Below, in pieces: positions 17,626-26,453 of a DNA stretch of 64,000 nucleotides. Where the stretch lies: positions 17,519 to 81,518 of the forward strand of contig JARRCS010000024.1 in the NCBI GenBank assembly GCA_029981855.1, read 5' to 3'. Both the position numbers and the translations under genes were made by a program. The notes beneath the pieces were generated by a model. That model made no database searches. It was given only the letters and a program-made list of their open reading frames with translations, and had not been told where the DNA came from. Source of the DNA: Halanaerobiales bacterium. GTDB taxonomy: Bacteria > Bacillota > Halanaerobiia > Halanaerobiales > DTU029. Every line of letters starts with the position of its first letter. Position 1 is the stretch's first letter.

Positions 17626-19567
17626 CGCACAGAGAGAAATAACACAGAGCAAAAATAATCAGGGCAGGAGGAAGCTTCCCAGGATTCTTTCAATTATTGT
17701 TTCTTTTGTAGCAATTGGGTTGGCAGGGTTTCACCTTTATACGGCCTATTTTGGGGTTTTAACTCCAATGTTACAGCGGGCGATTCATTTATTTGGGACA
17801 TTACTGCTTGCTGCCTTTATTTACCCACCTCTAAAAAAATCCGAATCAAATAAAATTACCTGGTATGATATATTAATAATTATTTTTATAACAGGATTAG
17901 GTGTCTTTTTTATCATGAATCTTAGCCCGGATGAGATATTAAACCGGGGTATCTGGGGACCTGATCAAATGGAGATCTGGGCAGGGTTACTATTAATTAT
18001 ATTCGTACTGGAATTTGCCAGGAGATCAATAGGGTTACCGATTGTAATTGTCGGAGCCGTCTTTTTGGTTTATGTATTTTTCGGACCGTATATGCCTTCT
18101 ATTTTCTCCCATAAAGGATATGACCTGTATGAGACCATAAGTTTTCTAGTCTGGTCTAATTCTGGGATCTTTGGTATTCCCCTTGGGGTTGCCGCAACCT
18201 TTGTCATTATATTTATTTTATTTGGTGCATTTCTTGATGAACTTGGAGGTGGCGACTTTTTCTTAAAGATGGCCTATGCTATTTCGGGACAGTTTAAAGG
18301 TGGTCCTGCAAAAACATCTATTCTTGCCAGCGGTTTAATGGGAAGTATTTCTGGTTCAGCAGTAGCCAATGTGGTAACAACCGGTGCCTTTACCATCCCC
18401 TTAATGAAAAAAACGGGATATAAGTCATATTATGCGGGGGCTGTTGAGGCAGTTGCTTCAACGGGTGGTCAGATAATGCCGCCAGTTATGGGTGCGGGCG
18501 CTTTTGTGCTAGCTGAAATGGCGGGTTTTTCCTATCCCGAGGTGGTATTGGCGGCTGCCATTCCCGCTGTATTATATTATCTTTCTTTAGGTTTCATGGT
18601 TCATTTTGAGGCTGACAAACTGGGCCTAAAAGGTATTCCGCGGGAGGAGTTGCCCAACCCTTTGCAGGTCTTAAAGAAGGGTTTTTATTTAATCCTCCCC
18701 CTGGGTGTCTTGATCTATCTGCTGATATTTTTACGCTATTCCCCGATGCGGGCGGGTATCTTTACCATCATTACCTTGCTAACTATAAGTATTATTCAGT
18801 TTATTATTAGGGAGAAGAGATTTCCCCTTCAGGAAATTCTGCGGGCCATGGAGAAGGGTGTTAAAACCGCTATTCCGGTTGCAACTGCCTGTGCAACTGC
18901 CGGTATTGTGATCGGGGTAGTTTCACTGACGGGCCTCGGAGTACGCTTTTCCCAGCTTATAATCAGCATATCTGGTGGCAACCTTATTCTGGCCCTGTTT
19001 TTTGTAATGATAGCATGTATTATCTTGGGGATGGGCCTGCCAACTACAGCGGCTTATATAATTACTGCCACTCTGGGGGTTCCGGCTTTAGTTAAACTCG
19101 GTGTTCCGTTGATGGCAGCACATCTCTTTGTTTTCTACTTTGCTATAATATCTTTTATCACTCCACCGGTTGCTATTAGTGCTTATGCAGCAAGCGGGTT
19201 AGCCGGCTCCAATGCTATGAGAACAGGCTTCCAGGCCTTTAAACTTGGTTTAGCGGGCTTTATCGTGCCGTATATGTTTGTATTTAGCCCAACCCTAATT
19301 CTGATCGGGACCCCTCTTAAAATTATTCTATCCATTATAACGGCTATTATCGGAGTTTTTGCCCTGGCAGCCTCTATGGAGAATTGGATCTTTTCTAAAT
19401 TAAATCTCTGGCAGAGGGTCTTATTATTAATCGCCTCCTTAACATTAATAAAATCAGGATGGAAAACGGACCTGATCGGCATTGTTGTTGTATTAATTAT
19501 CTTTATCCTTCAGTTTAGAGGGGTAAATCATACTAAAAAAATTGGGGAACAGGAAAGTAGTTGTTAA
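17618..19567 (+). CDS. TRAP transporter fused permease (DctQM type, TAXI class)
   Basis: A 649-residue integral membrane protein. The N-terminal four-helix DctQ-like part (about residues 20-160) is fused to a DctM-like large permease. Diagnostic blocks include GLMGSISGSAVANVVTTGAFTIP, STGGQIMPPVMGAGAFV and IILGMGLPTTAAYIITATLGVPAL. It imports a solute delivered by the binding protein at 16052-17029, driven by an ion gradient (sodium likely in this family). ATG overlaps the DUF1850 gene by 8 bases. Confidence 0.95.
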   Translation: MTNAQREITQSKNNQGRRKLPRILSIIVSFVAIGLAGFHLYTAYFGVLTPMLQRAIHLFGTLLLAAFIYPPLKKSESNKITWYDILIIIFITGLGVFFIMNLSPDEILNRGIWGPDQMEIWAGLLLIIFVLEFARRSIGLPIVIVGAVFLVYVFFGPYMPSIFSHKGYDLYETISFLVWSNSGIFGIPLGVAATFVIIFILFGAFLDELGGGDFFLKMAYAISGQFKGGPAKTSILASGLMGSISGSAVANVVTTGAFTIPLMKKTGYKSYYAGAVEAVASTGGQIMPPVMGAGAFVLAEMAGFSYPEVVLAAAIPAVLYYLSLGFMVHFEADKLGLKGIPREELPNPLQVLKKGFYLILPLGVLIYLLIFLRYSPMRAGIFTIITLLTISIIQFIIREKRFPLQEILRAMEKGVKTAIPVATACATAGIVIGVVSLTGLGVRFSQLIISISGGNLILALFFVMIACIILGMGLPTTAAYIITATLGVPALVKLGVPLMAAHLFVFYFAIISFITPPVAISAYAASGLAGSNAMRTGFQAFKLGLAGFIVPYMFVFSPTLILIGTPLKIILSIITAIIGVFALAASMENWIFSKLNLWQRVLLLIASLTLIKSGWKTDLIGIVVVLIIFILQFRGVNHTKKIGEQESSC

Positions 19568-19568
19568 A

Positions 19569-19784
19569 ATGGGAAATGAGTATACTAAAGAAGGAAGGTA
19601 TACTGAAACTAAAGAATACTATGTTCTATTAAGAGAATTAAGGTTTATAAACCGCTACCTTTCTTTTAATTCGCCTCATTCACCTGAAGTAATAAAAGCA
19701 AGTCAAAAATTAGATGAATATGTTTTGAAGGTTATGAGAAATGCTGGAAAAAGAATAACAAGTGAAAAAAAGGACAACAGATGA
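19569..19784 (+). CDS. Spo0E-like aspartyl-phosphate phosphatase
   Basis: A 71-residue protein. The segment INRYLSFNSPHSPEVIKASQKLDEYVL carries the Spo0E family SQxLD motif (SQKLD) between two predicted helices. Spo0E proteins remove phosphate from Spo0A-P and delay sporulation. The ATG at 19569 has AGGAAAG 12 bases upstream; an in-frame ATG at 19542 overlaps the permease. It follows the permease stop by one base. Its place in a transporter operon may link nutrient uptake to sporulation, which is inference. The family is short and degenerate, so the call is tentative. Confidence 0.55.
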   Translation: MGNEYTKEGRYTETKEYYVLLRELRFINRYLSFNSPHSPEVIKASQKLDEYVLKVMRNAGKRITSEKKDNR

Positions 19785-19806
19785 TAAAAAAACCTGCTGT
19801 TTCTAA

Positions 19807-19953
19807 TACAGCATAAAACTCATTGAAGATTTCAACACTTTGGAAGAAACTTCTGTTAAATTAACCCTAAAAAACACGGAGAAACTTGTTGCAGAACTAG
19901 AAGAAAAGCTATTCAGAAATAAATTGGAAAAGATTAGAAGTTGTTGTTTTTAA
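19807..19953 (+). pseudogene. Short open remnant, unrecognised
   Basis: Forty-eight sense codons between two stops, without a standard start. The sequence is helical and charged (LEETSVKLTLKN, LVAELEEKLF), so it looks like the tail of a decayed gene or a small unannotated one. No family recognised. Confidence 0.3.
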
Positions 19954-19969
19954 TAGAAAAAAGAAGGAA

Positions 19970-19998
19970 TTGAATTAAATAATATAGAATGTTATAAT
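19970..19998 (+). promoter_or_regulatory. Promoter for the ABC-GAF-kinase gene
   Basis: TTGAAT (19970-19975), a 17-bp spacer and TATAAT (19993-19998), 48 bp before the start codon. Confidence 0.6.
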
Positions 19999-20046
19999 AA
20001 ATAAAAATTACTAAATAATATAAAAACAGTAAATGGGTGTTTTTTT

Positions 20047-21900
20047 ATGAACGCACTTGAAATTAAAAACCTAACAGCATTTAACACAGACGGATATTTT
20101 ATAAGGGATATTAACCTGATATTAAAAAAGGGGGAAATTCAAGCCCTGATTGGAGAGAATGGTTCGGGGAAAAAGACCTTTATTGAGTCACTTATGGGAT
20201 TTATAAATGATATTACGGGTAAAATTATTTATGAAAGCAGAAATATTTCTTTGGACCATTCATTTCATGGCCTTAAGGGGGTTTCATTTATCGAGCAAGT
20301 TCCTAACCTGGTTGATAAATTATCTGTTGCTGAAAATATAAATTTATTAAATTATTCCCGGATGGGAATTTTTTCAATAATAAACTGGAAAAAGGTAAAT
20401 AAAAATGCCAAAAATTTATTAGAAAAATTTGGTATAGAGCTGGATCCCCAGAAACTAATTAAAGATTTGTCAAGGGAAGAAAAGAAAATAGTGTAGATTG
20501 CTAAAGCATTTCTGCAGGACAACAAAATAATTGTGATGCATGAACCGACAGACGGACTAAGCGTGAAAACCTTGCAGAAATTATATAAAATGTTAGTAGA
20601 ACATAAAAAAAGAGGAGGAAGTATACTTTTTGTAACCAAACAATGGGAAGAGGCACTGAAAATAGCCGACCGGATAACCGTCTTGTCGAATGGAAATATT
20701 ATCGGAACCCTTCCATCAGAACAGGCCAAAAAAAACCCCCGAAAGCTATTAAATATGATGTTAGGGGTTCCGAATTTTGAAAAGGGTACTAATAAAAACA
20801 GTAAGGAGAATTTACAGATGCTTGATGCCGTATTTAAAGCGGCTGAATTTTTAACATCTGAATATGAACTGAAGGATGTATTAATCTTTATTGCCAAACA
20901 TGCTACCAAGATTATGAACGCCGATAACTGTATTTTAAATCTGATTGATGAGAAAACAGATACCATTATTGATACGGTAACTTATAGTACGAATAATAAA
21001 GTAATCGCCAGACTGAAAAAAGAAGCTCTTCTTGATATTGTTGGGAATGACTTATATTATACTACCGAACAGGACAGCGAGTTTTCAAGTCTTTTTGAAG
21101 AAAAAAATAATGTTAAAACTATGATCTGTGTTCCGGTACTGATCCGATCACAAGTGACGGGCTGTATTCAACTTTATTATGAAAACTTTTATATATATAC
21201 AGAAGAAGAGGCTAAATACTTATCGACCCTGGCAAGGCAGGCTGCGATAGCTATTGAAGAGACTAGATTGATGGGGAGATCTGCTTTATTAAGGGAGAGC
21301 CACCACCGGATAAAGAATAATCTACAGTCCATTATTAGTTTGATTACACTGCAAAAGGATTTTATTGATCGAGGAAATAAGGATTCTCTGGACAAGATAC
21401 TTAATAAGATTATCGCTCGGGTTAAAAGTATTGCTTCTGTTCATGACTTGCTATCAAAGAATGAATTAGGCAGGAGTATCATCAATATCCAGGAAATAGT
21501 AAGGGTTATTATCGACTTTTATAATATTGATAGCAGTATAAATATAAAACTTGATCTTGATGATATTTTTATCTCCTATAACAAAGCAACTGCCATAGCC
21601 CTTATTATCAATGAACTGCTTCATAACTGCTTTGAACATGCTTTTCCCGGGGGTAATAGCGGGAATATATCTATTAAATGTGTGCAAAAAGAAGAGGCGA
21701 TATTTTTAGTAGTTGAAGACGATGGAATAGGGTTGCCAGAAGATTTTGATCCTAATGATTTACGAGGTTTGGGTTTATCCATCGTTAATTCTATTATCAT
21801 CAATGAATTTCAGGGGGAGATGAATTTTGTCCAGAAAAGTAACAGGGAAGAGGGAACAAGAATAGAAATTATCTTATCAGCTAAAAGATGTTTATTTTAG
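20047..21900 (+). pseudogene. ABC-cassette/GAF/histidine kinase fusion with in-frame TAG stop
   Basis: One frame of 618 codons is broken only by TAG at 20494-20496 (codon 150). Residues 1-250 form an ABC cassette like that of sugar importers but degenerate: Walker A is GENGSGKKT (no Ser/Thr after GK), the signature reads LSREEKK, and Walker B reads VMHEPTDGLS (Asp to His). A GAF domain follows (about 275-410), then a HisKA_2-type phosphoacceptor block ESHHRIKNNLQSI and an HATPase with NELLHNC, DDGIGLP and GLGLSIV. TAG replaces a position that is usually Glu (VEIAKAF), so GAG to TAG is the simplest origin. The C-terminal part could restart at ATG 20533. It is paired with the ANTAR regulator 16 bp downstream and probably senses a sugar-related signal. 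Confidence 0.85.
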
Positions 21901-21916
21901 TGAAGGAGGTTTCTTT

Positions 21917-22507
21917 ATGCAGAAGCCATTGCGGGTACTAATAGCGGAAGATGAACACCTTATTCTCATGGGGATAGAATCCATTTTAAAACGTCTTGGT
22001 CATTCAATAATTGCTAAAGCAAATGATGGAGAGGAAGCGATAGAACTGGTTCTGGAGAAAAAACCTGACTTGATACTGATGGATATTAACTTGCCCAATC
22101 TTGATGGGATTGAAGCTATCAAGAAAATAAATCAAGCGGTTGTTGTACCAGCAATAATAATCAGCGGATATCATGATAGAAAACTTTTAGAGAAGGCAAA
22201 GGAGGCTGGTGTTTTTGGTTATCTTGTCAAACCGGTTGATGAAAGAGAACTTAAAGCTGCGATTGAGATATGCATTGCCCGTTTTGAGGAATTTCAGTCT
22301 TTGAAGAAGGACTACGAACATTTAAAGGATGCTCTGGAGGCACGAAAATACATCGAAAGGGCAAAAGGTATCTTAATGGACAGGAATAATTTAAAGGAGC
22401 CAGAGGCAATGAAGGCCCTCCAAAAAAAGAGTCGGGACAGTAACAGAAAGATTGTCGAGGTGGCAAAAGAAATCATTAAAGCAGATAATATACTGAGATT
22501 GAACTGA
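21917..22507 (+). CDS. Response regulator with ANTAR RNA-binding output domain
   Basis: A 196-residue protein. The receiver domain (residues 1-125) shows the acidic pair AEDEH, phospho-acceptor LMDINLPN and Lys in LVKPVDE. The C-terminal ANTAR domain spans about 135-190 (ARKYIERAKGILM, then NRKIVEVAKEII). ANTAR regulators bind paired hairpins in nascent RNA and prevent termination. A matching leader with two hairpins and a terminator lies directly downstream, before the glycyl-radical operon. Its partner kinase is the upstream fusion gene. AAGGAGG precedes the ATG. Confidence 0.93.
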   Translation: MQKPLRVLIAEDEHLILMGIESILKRLGHSIIAKANDGEEAIELVLEKKPDLILMDINLPNLDGIEAIKKINQAVVVPAIIISGYHDRKLLEKAKEAGVFGYLVKPVDERELKAAIEICIARFEEFQSLKKDYEHLKDALEARKYIERAKGILMDRNNLKEPEAMKALQKKSRDSNRKIVEVAKEIIKADNILRLN

Positions 22508-22598
22508 GATATTATCACAAAATATGGAGACACCTCAAGCTATTGAGAGCAATATTTAATTAATGAAGTATAAAAGGAGATTTATAACATTCGATGGT

Positions 22599-22627
22599 TT
22601 GACATTATTTTTAAAATATCTTATAAT
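22599..22627 (+). promoter_or_regulatory. Consensus promoter of the glycyl-radical operon leader
   Basis: TTGACA (22599-22604), a 17-bp spacer and TATAAT (22622-22627), a full consensus match. Transcription would begin near 22634, just before the paired hairpins. Confidence 0.85.
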
Positions 22628-22657
22628 TTAATCAGAATAAAAAATAAATATTTTATT

Positions 22658-22711
22658 CTCTGCTTATGGCAAGCAGGGGTCTAGTAACATAAGTTGCCTA
22701 TGGTTGGTAAC
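22658..22711 (+). promoter_or_regulatory. Candidate ANTAR-target tandem hairpins
   Basis: Hairpin 1 pairs CTCTGCTT with AAGCAGGG (22658-22678) around ATGGC. Hairpin 2 pairs GTTGCC with GGTAAC (22693-22711) around TATGGTT. Both loops contain ATGG, giving an A and a G three bases later, as in the A1/G4 rule of ANTAR loops. The loops are 5 and 7 bases rather than the usual 6. The neighbouring ANTAR regulator and the terminator at 22731 support the call. Confidence 0.6.
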
Positions 22712-22730
22712 ATATATTGAGTTGAGGTCA

Positions 22731-22769
22731 AGGGTGCCTTATATCTGTGATATAGGGCACCCTATTTTT
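22731..22769 (+). terminator. Leader terminator before the glycyl-radical operon
   Basis: A 15-bp stem (22731-22745 with 22749-22763, outer AGGGTGCC) followed by A and T5. It lies within the leader of the genes it would control, as expected for antitermination, and 106 bp before the activase start. Confidence 0.9.
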
Positions 22770-22874
22770 ATTATCATAGGAATTATTTGTAACAAGCCTA
22801 ATTATTACCTACATTAATATTCTGGCTATGACTCGAAGTTAATTTATTCAGGAGTTTAATGGTGGTGAAATGAT

Positions 22875-23816
22875 ATGAACCTAGGGGAAAACGAAGGTAT
22901 TGTAACCGAAATTGAAAGATATGCTATTTATGATGGGCCTGGGATAAGAACCGTGGTATTTTTGAAGGGGTGCAATCTAAGGTGTGCCTGGTGTGCTAAC
23001 CCTGAGACCCAGAATCTTTACCCAGAAATGGGTTTTTTTGTCAATAAATGTATTGGCTGTTTAAAATGTATAGAAGCCTGTCCTTATGATGCTTTAAAAT
23101 ATGAGGATGGGAAATTTATTACTGACAGGAATATCTGCATGGAAAAATGCTATCATAACGAAAGGGAGTTAAGCTGTGTAGCGGCCTGTCCAGGTGATGC
23201 AAGAGTTCAGTACGGTAAAATTATGACCGTTGAGGAGATTTTAGAGGAGGTACTAAAAGATAAATCAGTTTATGATAGGACGGGTGGTGGTGTAACCCTT
23301 TCCGGTGGTGAACCATTTTTCCAAAAAGAGTTCATGTTTAAGTTGCTTAAGGCCTTGCGAGCCAACAGGGTCAGAGTTGCAATAGAAACCAGCGGTTTTA
23401 CCGACTGGGAGAATATAAACATGATTTTAGATGACCTGGATTTTATCTATTATGATATAAAATCTGCTGATCCCGTTTTGCACAGGAAATTTACCGGAGG
23501 CTCTAATGATTTAGTTCTTGAGAATGTCATAAAGGTTTCCGAGTATGCTAAAAAAAATGGACTACCAATCATTTATAGAATTCCCGTTATTCCTAATTTT
23601 AATGACTCTAAAGAGGAAATAGAGAAAATTACTAAATTTATAAAGAATGAACTTTACAGAAAGGATTATGTGGAGTTGCTTTCCTATCATACTCTGGGTC
23701 TAGGCAAATATGAAAGTCTGGAAAGGGATTATTCACTCACGAAGGAAAAAATAACGAAAGAAAAAATCAAAATGCTTAAAGAGGTAGTTAGTGAGGCAGG
23801 ATTAAAGGTCTTATAA
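22875..23816 (+). CDS. Glycyl-radical enzyme activating protein (radical SAM)
   Basis: PflA-like activase, 313 residues, that makes the glycyl radical on its partner enzyme using S-adenosylmethionine. The radical-SAM cluster motif is C33-x3-C37-x2-C40 (CNLRCAWC) after YDGPGIRT. An inserted ferredoxin-like region with two more Cys groups (CIGCLKCIEACP and a second set around SCVAACPG) places it with activases of dehydratase-type glycyl radical enzymes. TGGTGGTG lies before the ATG. It is the first gene of the operon behind the ANTAR-type leader; the enzyme is at 26454. Confidence 0.94.
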   Translation: MNLGENEGIVTEIERYAIYDGPGIRTVVFLKGCNLRCAWCANPETQNLYPEMGFFVNKCIGCLKCIEACPYDALKYEDGKFITDRNICMEKCYHNERELSCVAACPGDARVQYGKIMTVEEILEEVLKDKSVYDRTGGGVTLSGGEPFFQKEFMFKLLKALRANRVRVAIETSGFTDWENINMILDDLDFIYYDIKSADPVLHRKFTGGSNDLVLENVIKVSEYAKKNGLPIIYRIPVIPNFNDSKEEIEKITKFIKNELYRKDYVELLSYHTLGLGKYESLERDYSLTKEKITKEKIKMLKEVVSEAGLKVL

Positions 23817-23839
23817 TATGTTAGTAGGGGGAGGTTATT

Positions 23840-25357
23840 TTGATTAATAAAGATGCAGTAATAATGAAAAATGTCACCAAAGAGTTTCCCGGTGTTGTAG
23901 CCCTAGATCAGGTTTCTTTAAATATCAAAAGGGCTGAAGTTAGAGCATTAGTAGGAGAAAATGGTGCTGGTAAATCGACACTAATAAAGGTATTAAGCGG
24001 TTATTATCCGCACAGCTCATTTAGTGGAGAGTTATATATAAAGGGAGAGAAAGTGAAGTTTAATACTCCAGGTGATGCTGAACAAGCTGGTATTGCCGTT
24101 ATTCATCAGGAAATGTCCCTGCTGAATCAACTATCGATTGCAGAGAACTTATTTGTTGGCAGGTGGATAAATAAAAGGGGAATAGTTAACTGGAAGAAAA
24201 TTTATCAAAAATCAGAAGAGATACTAAATAAGCTTGACCTGAACCTAGATCCCGGTATCTTGGTTAAAAATCTAGGTGTTGGCCAGAAACAGCTGATCGA
24301 AATCGGGAAGGCACTACTGCTAGAAAATGATATCTTGATCCTTGATGAACCAACAGCAGCTCTAACTGAGAGGGAGACGGAGAAATTATTTAAGATAATA
24401 AAAAATTTAAAGGAAGATGGGGTTACGATAATTTATATTTCACACCGCCTTGAAGAACTATTTGAAATCGCCGATACAGTAACTGTACTGAGGGATGGTA
24501 AATATATAGGAACCAAAGATGTTAATGAGACTACCGAAAAGGATATTTCAACCATGATGGTTGGTCGGGATATCAAAGATATGTACCCCAAAATAAATGT
24601 TAAAAGAAGAGACCCGGTTTTAAAAGTGAAAAATTATTCGGTTTTTGATCATGGTCGCAAGGGTTACCTGGTTGAAAATGTTTCCTTTACTGCCTACAGA
24701 GGTGAAATACTATGTTTTACCGGTTTAATCGGGTCAGGAAGGAGTGAGCTGTTCAAGTCAATCTTTGGGGCTTTGGGAAACGACCGGGAAGGTAGGGTTT
24801 TTATTGATGGTCAAGAGGTAAATTTCAAAAGCCCTTATAATGCCATTAAAGTAGGGATGGCTTACTTAACAGAAGAAAGAAAGAATGATGGATTGATACT
24901 GCCGCAGGATGTGAAAACCAATATTTCACTGGCTGTTTTGAAAAAAATTAGTAAGCGTGGAATACTAAATTTAAAAGATGAAAAAAAGATGGCAGAAGAT
25001 TATGTTAAGAAACTTGATATACGAATTCCAGAGTTACAGACCAAAGTGGAAAAATTAAGTGGTGGAAATCAGCAGAAGGTAGTTTTAGCTAAATGGCTGG
25101 CTAGTGGGCCGAAAATACTGGTTTTAGATGAACCGACTAGGGGAATTGATGTCGGCGCTAGGGTGGAAATATATAATATAATTAATCATTTAATTAAACA
25201 GGGTGTTGTGATAATCATTATTTCTTCCGATATGCAGGAAGTTCTGGGAATCAGTGACCGTATTATTGTTATGAGAGAAGGGAAGATTAACGGGGAATTT
25301 GAGCGAGGTGATGCCACTGAAGAGAAGATTATCACTTGTGCTATCGGTGTAAATTAG
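23840..25357 (+). CDS. Sugar ABC transporter ATP-binding protein (RbsA/MglA type)
   Basis: Complete double ATPase of a CUT2 importer, 505 residues. Walker A VGENGAGKST is near residue 38, the first signature is LGVGQKQL and Walker B is ILDEPTAAL. The second cassette has TGLIGSGRSE, LSGGNQQK and VLDEPTRGIDVG. TTG start at 23840 with GGGGGAGG upstream. It lies between the activase and the permease, so the glycyl-radical substrate is probably what the transporter imports. The degenerate ABC part of the sensor kinase at 20047 resembles this protein in design. Confidence 0.95.
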   Translation: MINKDAVIMKNVTKEFPGVVALDQVSLNIKRAEVRALVGENGAGKSTLIKVLSGYYPHSSFSGELYIKGEKVKFNTPGDAEQAGIAVIHQEMSLLNQLSIAENLFVGRWINKRGIVNWKKIYQKSEEILNKLDLNLDPGILVKNLGVGQKQLIEIGKALLLENDILILDEPTAALTERETEKLFKIIKNLKEDGVTIIYISHRLEELFEIADTVTVLRDGKYIGTKDVNETTEKDISTMMVGRDIKDMYPKINVKRRDPVLKVKNYSVFDHGRKGYLVENVSFTAYRGEILCFTGLIGSGRSELFKSIFGALGNDREGRVFIDGQEVNFKSPYNAIKVGMAYLTEERKNDGLILPQDVKTNISLAVLKKISKRGILNLKDEKKMAEDYVKKLDIRIPELQTKVEKLSGGNQQKVVLAKWLASGPKILVLDEPTRGIDVGARVEIYNIINHLIKQGVVIIIISSDMQEVLGISDRIIVMREGKINGEFERGDATEEKIITCAIGVN

Positions 25358-25419
25358 ACTTGGTATTATTAGGTAATCAATATAGAGTTTAAAAAAGATA
25401 AATTATGGAGGAGTTTGAG

Positions 25420-26408
25420 ATGGAAAAGATTACTGAGATAGAAAAGATTACACAGGATAAAAATAGAAATAACTTGAGTAAGGTATGGGGAAAAACCAAG
25501 ATATTCATTTCAAATTATTATCTGTATATTTCATTTATATTGATTATCGTTATCGGTTCAATATTATCACCCCTTTTTTTAAATCCGATAAACATTATCA
25601 ATGTTTTATTGCAAAATTCTGTTTTCACAATTATTGCTATTGGGCAGCTTTTTGTAATTTTAACTGCCGGGATTGACCTTTCGGTAGGTTCAATTGTTGC
25701 CTTATCTGCTTCTCTTATCGCTGGTTTTTTACAGGGCGGAATATCACCGGTATTAGCAATTTTGATTGTAATTATAGTGGCCGGTATTACTGGTTCAATC
25801 AGTGGTACCATTATTTCTTACGGGAAGGTAGCCCCCTTTATTGTAACCCTTTCGATGATGTCAATTGTGAGGGGTATTGCCTACATCTACCAGACCGGTG
25901 CAGATAGGCGTATATATAATATGGATTTTATTAATGGTGTAGCGGGGCAAATTAAAGGTATACCGCTGCCGATAATATATATGTTTCTACTTGCTCTGCT
26001 AATGAATTTTATTTTACGAAGAACGGTTTTTGGTCGGGCGGTTTACGCTATAGGCGGTAATATGGAGACTTGCCGCCTGGCTGGAATTAGGGTTAACTTT
26101 TTTTAATCGGTGTATATACTATCTCTGGAATTATGGCCGGTATTGGGGGGGTTATCCTGGCCGCCCGATTGAATATGGGAACAGCCCTGGTGGGAATGGG
26201 TTATGAACTGGATGCTATTGCCTCAGTTGTTATCGGTGGAGCTGCATTAGTTGGTGGAAGTGGAACGGTTCTTAACACGGTTATCGGAGCCTTTATCATT
26301 GGTATTCTTAACAATATACTGAATCTACTAGGGGTTGCATCATACCCGCAGATGATTGTCAAAGGATTGATTATCCTGGTAGCAGTTCTGGCTAGGGGTA
26401 AGGAATAG
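25420..26408 (+). pseudogene. Sugar ABC transporter permease (RbsC type), single-base frameshift
   Basis: The first frame ends ...GIRVNFF with TAA at 26104-26106 and the second frame resumes at once as LIGVYTISGIMAGIGGVIL. The break is at T7 (26098-26104); T8 would restore one continuous permease. All family motifs are present (ILTAGIDLSVGSIV, DAIASVVIGGAALVGGSGT). Start ATG 25420 has GGAGGAG 6 bases upstream; ATG 25405 overlaps that SD. The indel may be a sequencing error, a phase-variable tract or true decay. Partners are the ATPase at 23840 and binding protein at 29124. Confidence 0.88.
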
Positions 26409-26453
26409 AGTCATAATTTTTTTGTAAAAAATAATTAAACAGGAGGGATTTAT

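Noticed and set aside
26098..26133. Programmed frameshifting in the permease
   Set aside because: Possible at T7, but no stimulatory structure was seen and such permeases are not known to use it; an indel is simpler.
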